A stretch of DNA of 64,000 nt from SIG603 sp964370775 (GTDB lineage: Bacteria > Bacillota > Clostridia > Oscillospirales > Acutalibacteraceae): positions 1-64,000 of the forward strand of contig CAYJKT010000006.1 of assembly GCA_964370775.1 (NCBI GenBank), in the 5' to 3' direction. The translations under genes were made by a program, and so were the position numbers. This document shows positions 57,887-64,000 of this stretch, one piece after another (within the stretch, counting starts at the first letter, position 1; every line of letters begins with the position of its first letter). The notes beneath the pieces were generated by a model, which worked only from the letters and a program-made list of their open reading frames with translations, was not told where the DNA came from and did not search any database.

Positions 57887-58824
57887 TTATGTTTCTCTAT
57901 CTCTTTTTTGCATGCTTCAATCAGCATGTTTTTTGATTGTTCAAAGTCTTTTGTAAGTGCACAGCCACCTGCTCTTAGGTGTCCACCACCTCCGAAAGTC
58001 TCGCAAACTTCGCAAGCATTATACGGGTCGATACTTCTAACAGAAGCTTTCCACATACCGTCCTCTTTTTCTTTTAGAGTAACAGCGATTTTAACGCCCT
58101 CAATACCACGAACGATAGACGGAATACCCTCTAAATCGCTCTCTGTAATTCCTAAATCGAAAATACTTCTAGGTATATAAGCAGCCACTAACTCGTCATC
58201 TGCAAAGAACTCCAGCTCGCTAACAATTTTACGCTCTGCTCTAAAGCCAGCCTTAGTTTTTTCGTCAAACATTTTACGGTTAATCTCTGCTGAGTCTGCA
58301 CCGATATTTATTAAATCAGCTGCTATCGTGTGTACTCTTGCGTCTGCGTTAGAGAACTTAAAGCAACCTGTGTCTGTTGAAAGTCCTGTGAAAAGTGAGT
58401 TCGCAATATGCTTGTCTATTTCTACTTCCATTTCTTTTAATAGCTCATACACCACAACAGTTGCAGAAGCTGCACTCTCATCAACATACTTAATTTTTCC
58501 GTCAAGCGTGTTTTTTCTGTGATGGTCTATAACTATATCCATAGATAAATCTGCGTTTTTACCCATTAATTGAGGGCTTGCAATGTCTACTGACACGAAA
58601 AATTCTGGTGTAAAATCCATCTCTTTTACACCGTCAAACAAGAACATAAACTTGTTACCAACTGTGTCGTCACATGCAAATTTTACGTTTTTACCCATGC
58701 TTTGCAAAGCTCTTATCAACGCTGTTGCAGAGCCTAAAGTGTCGCCGTCTGGGGAAGTGTGAGAGATAACCATGATGTTATCTGCATTTTTTAATGCTTC
58801 TGAAACATTTTTCAAACTACTCAT
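57883..58824 (-). CDS. nrnA: DHH/DHHA1 phosphoesterase NrnA (oligoribonuclease / pAp phosphatase)
   Basis: A 313-residue phosphoesterase that degrades nanoRNA and 3'-phosphoadenosine 5'-phosphate. The DHH domain carries ISHTSPDGDTLGSATAL, FVSVDIASPQLMG and the namesake VIDHHRKN; FTGLSTDTGCFKF is the fourth motif. The DHHA1 part ends with CETFGGGGHLRAGGCAL, the RNA-binding GGGH signature. I take the second ATG (58824), which has a better spacing from CGGAGG. It overlaps the end of rbfA. Confidence 0.93.
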   Translation of the reverse strand: MSSLKNVSEALKNADNIMVISHTSPDGDTLGSATALIRALQSMGKNVKFACDDTVGNKFMFLFDGVKEMDFTPEFFVSVDIASPQLMGKNADLSMDIVIDHHRKNTLDGKIKYVDESAASATVVVYELLKEMEVEIDKHIANSLFTGLSTDTGCFKFSNADARVHTIAADLINIGADSAEINRKMFDEKTKAGFRAERKIVSELEFFADDELVAAYIPRSIFDLGITESDLEGIPSIVRGIEGVKIAVTLKEKEDGMWKASVRSIDPYNACEVCETFGGGGHLRAGGCALTKDFEQSKNMLIEACKKEIEKHK

Positions 58825-59179
58825 CATCGTCCTCCGAAATATGCATTTTTTTTAGTTTTTCGTTTATGCTTGCACTGTATTCAATAGAGTCAGTCTCTTT
58901 AAAAATAAGCTGAGGTGTGTGGCGAAGTTTAAGCGCAGTGCTTAAAGTGTGGCGAATAAATCCGCTTGCAGATTTCAACCCTTTTACTGCTTCCTTAGTT
59001 CTTTCTAATCCTTCAATAGTACTTACATACACAGTGCAGTAAGATAAATCGTTTGTAACCTCTACCCTAACAACGGATATAAAGCACTCACTTACTCGAG
59101 GGTCTTTAAGAGTTGGAAGTATAGCCATTATCTCGCGTCTTATATCTTCTGTTGTTCTATCCATTCTATGACTTGGCAT
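58817..59179 (-). CDS. rbfA: Ribosome-binding factor A
   Basis: A 120-residue KH-type protein that binds the 30S subunit during 16S rRNA 5'-end maturation and cold adaptation. It starts with SHRMDRTTEDIRREIMAIL and has KDPRVSECFISVVRVEVTNDLS, then ASGFIRHTLSTALKLRHTPQ, the RbfA signature. AAGGAA precedes the ATG. It lies 93 bp after infB, a gap that contains a hairpin related to the MITE terminus, but it is still likely part of the operon. Confidence 0.94.
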   Translation of the reverse strand: MPSHRMDRTTEDIRREIMAILPTLKDPRVSECFISVVRVEVTNDLSYCTVYVSTIEGLERTKEAVKGLKSASGFIRHTLSTALKLRHTPQLIFKETDSIEYSASINEKLKKMHISEDDDE

Positions 59180-59206
59180 AATATTTCCTTCTTTCTATAT
59201 ATATTC

Positions 59207-59244
59207 GGTTAGGTTGTCGCATTAAAAATATCGACAACCTATCC
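59207..59244. repeat. Hairpin carrying a MITE-type terminus between infB and rbfA
   Basis: AGGTTGTCG (59211-59219) and CGACAACCT (59232-59240) form a 9-bp stem, extended on both sides with one mismatch. The loop reads CATTAAAAATAT, so the left arm plus loop reproduces GGTTGTCGCATTAA, the terminus of the elements at 7106 and 42108. It lacks a strong T-run, so it could attenuate rather than end the operon transcript. Confidence 0.55.
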
Positions 59245-59272
59245 TATAGTTTATGTGTTTAATTTGTTTTTA

Positions 59273-61840
59273 TTAGTCTCTGTATTCTTCCATTAAGTAT
59301 GCTTCAAGAATATCGCCTTGTTTGATGTCGCTGAATTTTTCAACTGTGATACCACACTCGTAACCCTCTGCAACCTCTTTAACGTCATCTTTAAATCTTC
59401 TTAATGATGCAATTTTGTCGTCTGCAACGATAATACCGTCACGCACAATTCTTGCAAGTGCGTTTCTTTGAACTTTACCACTTGTAACGTAAGAACCCAA
59501 AACCATACCAACGTTTGTGATTTTGTAAACTTCTCTACACTCAGCTTTACCAAGCATAATCTCTCTAAATTTAGGAGCAAGCATACCTTTCATCGCTGTT
59601 TTGATTTCTTCGATACAATCGTAGATAATTCTATATAGTCTAACGTCAACGCCGTCACGTTTTGCACTTTCCTCAGCTACTGGGTCTGGTCTAACATTAA
59701 AGCCTACAACAATTGCATTTGAAGCATTCGCAAGCATAACGTCGCTCTCTGTAACTGCACCAACAGCACCGTGAATAACATTAACACGAACTTCTTCGTT
59801 AACAAGTTTTTCAAGACTTTGTTTAACTGCTTCAACAGAACCTTGTACGTCTGCTTTAACAATAACTTTAAGCTCTTTCATCTCGCCGTCTTTCATTTGG
59901 TCGAACAAGTTATCAAGAGTAACTTTAGTTTGAGCATTAAATAAAGCTTCTTTTTCCTCTGAAATTCTTTGTTGAACAAGCTCTCTTGCTAGTCTTTCAT
60001 CACTAACTGCGTTAACAATGTCGCCACCTGTTGGAACTTCGCCAAGACCTGTAATCTCAACAGGAACTGACGGAGTAGCAATTTGAACTCTCTCGCCTTT
60101 GTCGTTCATCATTGCACGAACTCTACCAACTGTAGTACCTGCAACAACGATATCACCAACATGCAGTGTACCATTTTGGATAAGTATAGTAGCGATAGGG
60201 CCTCTACCTTTGTCTAGTCTTGCTTCGATAACTGTACCTTTAGCAGATCTGTCTGGGTTAGCTTTAAGCTCTGCCATGTCAGCTGTAAGTTGTATCATCT
60301 CAACTAAATCGTTAATACCGTCTTTAGTTTTTGCAGAAAGTTTAATGCAAGGAACATCACCGCCCCAATCTTCTGGAACAAGCTCATGCTCTGTAAGTTG
60401 TTGTAAAACTCTGTCTGGGTTAGCCTCTGGTTTATCCATTTTGTTAACTGCAACAATTATAGAAACACCAGCTGCTTTTGCATGGTTGATAGCCTCTATA
60501 GTTTGTGGCATGATACCGTCGTCTGCTGCAACAACAAGCACTGCAATGTCAGTAACTTGTGCGCCACGTGCTCTCATTGTAGTAAACGCAGCATGGCCAG
60601 GTGTGTCTAGGAATGTTATATCTGTTCCGTTAACATTAACTCTGTACGCTCCGATATGTTGTGTGATACCACCAGCTTCGCCAGTTGTAACGTCGCTGTC
60701 ACGAATAGCGTCAAGAAGTGAAGTTTTACCGTGGTCAACGTGACCCATAACAACAACAACAGGCGCTCTAGAAACTAGGCTATCGTCATCATCATCACTG
60801 TCATCAATAATTCTTTCTTCGATAGTAACAACAACTTCTTTTTCAACTTTTGCATGGAATTCATCAGCTATAAGTGTAGCTGTGTCGAAGTCGATAACAT
60901 CGTTAATTGTAACAAATAGACCCATTTGCATAAGTTTTTTGATAACCTCAGCAGATGTAGCTTTTAAAGCTAGTGCAAAATCGCCAACTGTAATTTCTTC
61001 TGGAATTGTAATTGTGATAGCTTTAGCTTTTCTTTCGCTAGCTATACGTTGCAATCTCTCAGACTCTGTCTCTCTTTTGCCTTGTCTTTTGTTTCTTCTG
61101 TTATTTCTGTTTGTAAACTTTTGTTTAGACGCAATATTCTCGTTTTTAACTTTATCAAACGCTAGTTTGTCATATTTTTCGTTATATTTTTCGATATTTA
61201 CGTTAACAGTTCTTGTGTCAACAACACGTCTTGTGTTCTCTGCTACAACAACTTCTTTTTTCTCTACATTTGCACCAGCAATTGGTTGAACTGGTTTAAC
61301 CTCGTTGTTATGCACAGGTTTTTTATGATGTTTATTTTCAGGCTTTTTGTGCTCTGTTTTTTTATAATCATCAAATTTTTTCATAGTGTTTTGTTTTTTA
61401 ATTTCTCTTTCCTCAATTCTGTTGTGAATATGAGTATTAGGTTTTTTTGTCTCGTTAGAAACATTTTGATTTACAGGTTTTTTATCTACCACTTTATCTT
61501 CCTTAACAGGTTTATTTTCTACAGCTTTTGGCGCAGGAGCCTTAGCTGGTTTAACTTCTGGTTTTACTTCTTTTTTAGGTGCTACTGCTTTAGGAGCTTC
61601 TTTAACCTCTGTTTTAACAGGCTCTGGTTTATTTTTCTTCTCAGCAGAAGCATAGTACTCATTTAAGTTTGCTTGCTCTGTGTCTTTTGTGAATTTTTCG
61701 AAAATAGCATTAAGCTCTTTTTCTTCTAAAACAGTAGTGTTCTTAATTGCTCTATCTGTATGCTCTTTTAGCATATCGATAACATCTTTGGGTTGTAGCT
61801 TCAAATCCTTAGCTACTTCGGACACTTTATATTTTATCAT
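59273..61840 (-). CDS. infB: Translation initiation factor IF-2
   Basis: An 855-residue GTPase that brings fMet-tRNA to the 30S subunit. A short IF2_N domain (1-52, MIKYKVSEVAKDLKL) precedes a long Lys/Pro/Val-rich disordered linker (about 60-265), then a second IF2_N-like domain (about 275-330). The G domain starts at VVMGHVDHGKTS (P-loop GHVDHGKT 366-373) with GGITQHIGAY and DTPGHAAFTTMRARG. Domains II-IV follow, with MLAPKFREIMLGKAECREV near the C-terminus. Its ATG overlaps the stop of the L7Ae-like gene as ATGA. Confidence 0.96.
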   Translation of the reverse strand: MIKYKVSEVAKDLKLQPKDVIDMLKEHTDRAIKNTTVLEEKELNAIFEKFTKDTEQANLNEYYASAEKKNKPEPVKTEVKEAPKAVAPKKEVKPEVKPAKAPAPKAVENKPVKEDKVVDKKPVNQNVSNETKKPNTHIHNRIEEREIKKQNTMKKFDDYKKTEHKKPENKHHKKPVHNNEVKPVQPIAGANVEKKEVVVAENTRRVVDTRTVNVNIEKYNEKYDKLAFDKVKNENIASKQKFTNRNNRRNKRQGKRETESERLQRIASERKAKAITITIPEEITVGDFALALKATSAEVIKKLMQMGLFVTINDVIDFDTATLIADEFHAKVEKEVVVTIEERIIDDSDDDDDSLVSRAPVVVVMGHVDHGKTSLLDAIRDSDVTTGEAGGITQHIGAYRVNVNGTDITFLDTPGHAAFTTMRARGAQVTDIAVLVVAADDGIMPQTIEAINHAKAAGVSIIVAVNKMDKPEANPDRVLQQLTEHELVPEDWGGDVPCIKLSAKTKDGINDLVEMIQLTADMAELKANPDRSAKGTVIEARLDKGRGPIATILIQNGTLHVGDIVVAGTTVGRVRAMMNDKGERVQIATPSVPVEITGLGEVPTGGDIVNAVSDERLARELVQQRISEEKEALFNAQTKVTLDNLFDQMKDGEMKELKVIVKADVQGSVEAVKQSLEKLVNEEVRVNVIHGAVGAVTESDVMLANASNAIVVGFNVRPDPVAEESAKRDGVDVRLYRIIYDCIEEIKTAMKGMLAPKFREIMLGKAECREVYKITNVGMVLGSYVTSGKVQRNALARIVRDGIIVADDKIASLRRFKDDVKEVAEGYECGITVEKFSDIKQGDILEAYLMEEYRD

Positions 61841-62166
61841 ATTATGTTATCATCCTTTCTAACATCAGCGTTCTCATAAGCCTTAACTATTCCACTTGCA
61901 AAACCCTTGTCTGTAATAGCCAAAACACCGACCTTCTTACGTAAGTTTGTCTCTAACTCTTCCATGGTCTCATTTATTTGTATAACACTCACTCCGCATT
62001 TTTCACATTCAAAGTAAGTATTCTTTTTGGTTTTTTCCGATACATCAGAAGCTATAATAACTAAGATTGCTGTTTTCTTTTTAACTGCCATAACAACAGC
62101 ATCATAACCCATAACTAATTTGCCGGCTCTTCTTGAAAGCCCTATTAAAGATATTATTTTACTCAC
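61837..62166 (-). CDS. L7Ae/L30e-family RNA-binding protein (YlxQ-like)
   Basis: A 109-residue L7Ae-fold protein encoded between rnpM and infB, as in Bacillus ylxQ. The typical start is ISLIGLSRRAGKLVMGYDAV, followed by AILVIIASDVSEKTKKN, where the kink-turn-binding residues lie, and VGVLAITDKGFASGI. It presumably binds a kink-turn RNA, possibly on the ribosome, but its exact partner in Firmicutes is not settled. It overlaps both neighbours by a few nucleotides (start within rnpM end, stop within infB start), which makes synthesis tightly coupled. Confidence 0.92.
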   Translation of the reverse strand: MSKIISLIGLSRRAGKLVMGYDAVVMAVKKKTAILVIIASDVSEKTKKNTYFECEKCGVSVIQINETMEELETNLRKKVGVLAITDKGFASGIVKAYENADVRKDDNII

Positions 62167-62449
62167 TTAGCTCTGCCTCCATCAAGTCATACACTTCATC
62201 AGGTATTTTGCACGAAAAACCTCTTTCTAATCTTCTTGCTTTTCTTGCTTTTTGCAAGCACTCTAAATTATGACAAATGTAAGCGCCTCTACCGGATTTT
62301 TTTCCTGTTAAATCCAAACTGATTTCAGCTGGCAACACATTGCCCTCTTCGTCTGTTTTCTCAGGAGATTTAACTATTCTAACAAGTTCACGTTTTGGTT
62401 TCATCTCTGAACAACCTGTGCACATTCTTAATGGAATTTTCTTCTTCAA
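62159..62449 (-). CDS. rnpM: YlxR / RNase P modulator RnpM
   Basis: A 96-residue basic protein of the YlxR family: KKKIPLRMCTGCSEMKPKRE at the start, then GKKSGRGAYICHNLECLQKA and KARRLERGF. The conserved GRGAYIC segment sits on the RNA-binding face. In Bacillus the protein is reported to bind RNase P RNA and modulate its activity. It lies between nusA (15-bp gap) and the L7Ae-like gene (8-nt overlap). Two CxxC-like cysteines near the N-terminus and a CxxxxxC pair later may bind metal. Confidence 0.93.
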   Translation of the reverse strand: MKKKIPLRMCTGCSEMKPKRELVRIVKSPEKTDEEGNVLPAEISLDLTGKKSGRGAYICHNLECLQKARKARRLERGFSCKIPDEVYDLMEAELSE

Positions 62450-62464
62450 TAGCGTTACTCCTTT

Positions 62465-63514
62465 TTATTCTTCTCCAAAAAATCCACTTTCTGGTTTAAT
62501 GTCAATCTTAAATCCTGTTAGTCTTGCTGCTAGTCTTGCGTTTTGACCTTTGTTACCAATTGCTAAAGATAATTGATTATCTGGCACTGTAACTCTGCAA
62601 CTTTTAATCTCGCCTTCATCTATAACTACAGACACTACTGAAGATGGTGAAAGTGCTGCTGAAATGAATTTAACTGGGTCTTCGCTATACTCTACGATAT
62701 CGATTTTCTCTCCGCCTAGTTCGTCAACAATGTTTGCAACTCTAGCGCCTTTTGAACCGATACATGCACCAACTGCATCAACCTCTGGGTTGTGGCTAAT
62801 AACTGCGATTTTTGTTCTTGAACCTGCCTCACGGCTAACAGCTTTAACTTCAACAATTCCGTCAAATATCTCTGGTACTTCACTTTCAAACAAACGTCTA
62901 ACAAGCTCTGCATGTGTTCTTGAAATTATAGCTTTAGGACCTTTTTCAGTCTCTTTAACATCTACCACATAAACTTTAACGTGGTCGCCCTCTTTAATGT
63001 GGTCTGTTCCGATTTGTTCGTTTTTAGGTAAAACAGCTTCTGCCTTGCCCATTCTTAAAGAAAAAGCACCAGAACGTGGGTCAATTCTCTCAACTAAGCA
63101 GCTAACAATCTCATGTTGTTTACTTTTGAACTCGCTTAACATTTGGCCTCTTTCGCTGTCTCTAATACCTTGTCTAATAATGTTTCTTGCAGTTTGTGCG
63201 GCAACTCTACCAAATTGTTTTGTGTCTAGTTTAATTTTAACAAAGCTTCCTAGTTCTGCTTTTTTGTCAATTTCTCTAGCTTGATCTAAGTAAATCTCAA
63301 CATTTGGGTCATAAACTTCATCAACAACTTCTTTGTTTAAGAAAACATCAAATTTGTTTTTATCTGGGTTTAAGTCGATAACAACATCTTCGTTTTCGTA
63401 GTTGTTTTTACAAGCTGTTACAATAGCCTTTGTAATTCTATCTATCATAAAATCAAACGGTATGCCTTTTTCTTCCTCTAGCAATCTTAATGCTGCAAAA
63501 AATTCTTTATTCAT
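62465..63514 (-). CDS. nusA: Transcription termination/antitermination factor NusA
   Basis: A 349-residue NusA of the short Gram-positive form. The N-terminal RNA-polymerase-binding domain (1-120) is followed by an S1 domain (about 130-200, with GAFSLRMGKAEAVLPKNEQI) and two KH domains with GACIGSKGARVANIVDELGG and LAIGNKGQNARLAARLTG. It lacks the acidic C-terminal repeats of Proteobacteria. NusA promotes pausing and intrinsic termination. The gene follows rimP after 21 bp with AAAGG upstream, and the operon order is canonical. Confidence 0.96.
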   Translation of the reverse strand: MNKEFFAALRLLEEEKGIPFDFMIDRITKAIVTACKNNYENEDVVIDLNPDKNKFDVFLNKEVVDEVYDPNVEIYLDQAREIDKKAELGSFVKIKLDTKQFGRVAAQTARNIIRQGIRDSERGQMLSEFKSKQHEIVSCLVERIDPRSGAFSLRMGKAEAVLPKNEQIGTDHIKEGDHVKVYVVDVKETEKGPKAIISRTHAELVRRLFESEVPEIFDGIVEVKAVSREAGSRTKIAVISHNPEVDAVGACIGSKGARVANIVDELGGEKIDIVEYSEDPVKFISAALSPSSVVSVVIDEGEIKSCRVTVPDNQLSLAIGNKGQNARLAARLTGFKIDIKPESGFFGEE

Positions 63515-63535
63515 TTTTTCTAATCAAGCCTTTCT

Positions 63536-64000
63536 TTAATCAAATTCATCTATACAATTAACGCTTGAACACTCTTTCTTTGTGAACGTAGCTGTTAAAT
63601 TCTCTTCTATAATTACTTCAAAATCACCATTTTCAAATACTTCAATAAGTATACCTTCTATCTCACGTCTGCCGTCCTCAGTTGGTCTAATCAGCTTAAC
63701 AAGCACAGGTTTTTCTAAATATTTGTCGAAATGTTCTTTTCTTGTAAGTTTTCTGTTCATTCCACAAGAGCTTACTTCCAATGTGTATTCTTGTGAAATC
63801 AAGTCTTCTTTATCAAGTATAGGGTTAACTGCTTTTGTAACATTAACGCAGTCGTCTATGTTTATTCCGCCCTCTTTATCTATATATATGCGCAAAAACC
63901 AGTCCGCACCCTCTTTTAGATAAACAACGTCCCATAAATCTAAGCCATATTCTTTAGCTATAGGTTCAGCGATAGTTTTAACATAATCGGCTATATTCAT
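63536..64000 (-). CDS. rimP: Ribosome maturation factor RimP (start at window edge)
   Basis: A 154-residue protein needed for 30S subunit maturation. Landmarks: IAEPIAKEYGLDLWDVVYLKEG at the start (about 10-31), WFLRIYIDKEGGINIDDC, and VSSCGMNRKLTRKEHFDKYL, followed by the SH3-like C-terminal half. The predicted ATG occupies the last three bases of the window (63998-64000), so the ribosome-binding site and promoter lie outside; a start slightly upstream cannot be excluded. It is the first visible gene of the rimP-to-ribF operon. Confidence 0.93.
   Translation of the reverse strand: MNIADYVKTIAEPIAKEYGLDLWDVVYLKEGADWFLRIYIDKEGGINIDDCVNVTKAVNPILDKEDLISQEYTLEVSSCGMNRKLTRKEHFDKYLEKPVLVKLIRPTEDGRREIEGILIEVFENGDFEVIIEENLTATFTKKECSSVNCIDEFD

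Noticed and set aside
60099..60743. 214-residue plus-strand frame opposite infB
   Set aside because: Antisense of the G domain, rich in Ser and Ala from codon complement; no support for translation.

Overview
The window looks like a chromosomal segment of a low-GC, endospore-forming Firmicute of the class Clostridia. The base composition is AT-rich, ribosome-binding sites are strong GGAGG types, and GTG and TTG starts occur. spoVT and cwlD point to a sporulating lineage. The rimP-nusA-rnpM-L7Ae-infB-rbfA-nrnA-truB-ribF order is the classic Firmicute arrangement. No rRNA, tRNA or CRISPR array was seen.

Layout. 1-4750: the end of an MFS transporter, then rlmB with a 1021-residue membrane protein that looks like a catalytically dead P1B-type ATPase. 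4751-5572: an AT-rich gap with a cluster of DnaA-box-like repeats. 5573-7074: a DUF6062-like protein and 8-oxoguanine glycosylase. 7391-12966: a complete lower hexuronate pathway (GntR regulator divergent from uxuA-uxuB-eda-kdgK) with palindromic operators. 13062-16163: a ThuA-like protein, an amidase without signal peptide and a GH29 fucosidase. 16277-20032: pfkA, a glycosyltransferase and an MFS transporter. 20108-22843: two tandem 410-residue M23 peptidoglycan hydrolases sharing one promoter design with WalR-like half-sites. 23253-29212: a six-gene envelope operon (two anchored transglutaminase-like proteins, an anchored M15 peptidase, MBOAT acyltransferase, DHHW/AlgX-like protein, lipoprotein). 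29415-36738: spoVT, an SdpI-like protein, a divergent type IIA topoisomerase pair and nnr. 36885-39810: rny, cwlD and a MazF-type ribonuclease. 40036-45167: a DUF212 membrane protein with prfC, an unidentified TIM-barrel-like protein and a chemotaxis receptor. 45248-49891: a TroABCD-type Mn/Zn transporter and a divergent membrane protein with NiaR-like operators. 50045-52237: pyrF and pyrC. 52294-56081: an accessory island. 56090-64000: the ribF-to-rimP operon, read on the minus strand.

The most unusual region is the island between pyrC and ribF. It holds two methyltransferases, a RelA/SpoT-domain gene broken by an 11-bp tandem duplication with a coupled small gene, and two small membrane proteins. 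All lie on the minus strand and are separated by related repeats. Some genes share a 5' block and others a 3' block, so the island reads like an array of exchangeable gene cassettes. The same class of hairpin, with conserved GTAGGG/CCCTAC ends and variable but self-complementary arms, is scattered over the whole window, often as pairs forming 130-160 bp MITE-like elements.

All calls come from reading the sequence and recalling family motifs. No database search or structure prediction was run.
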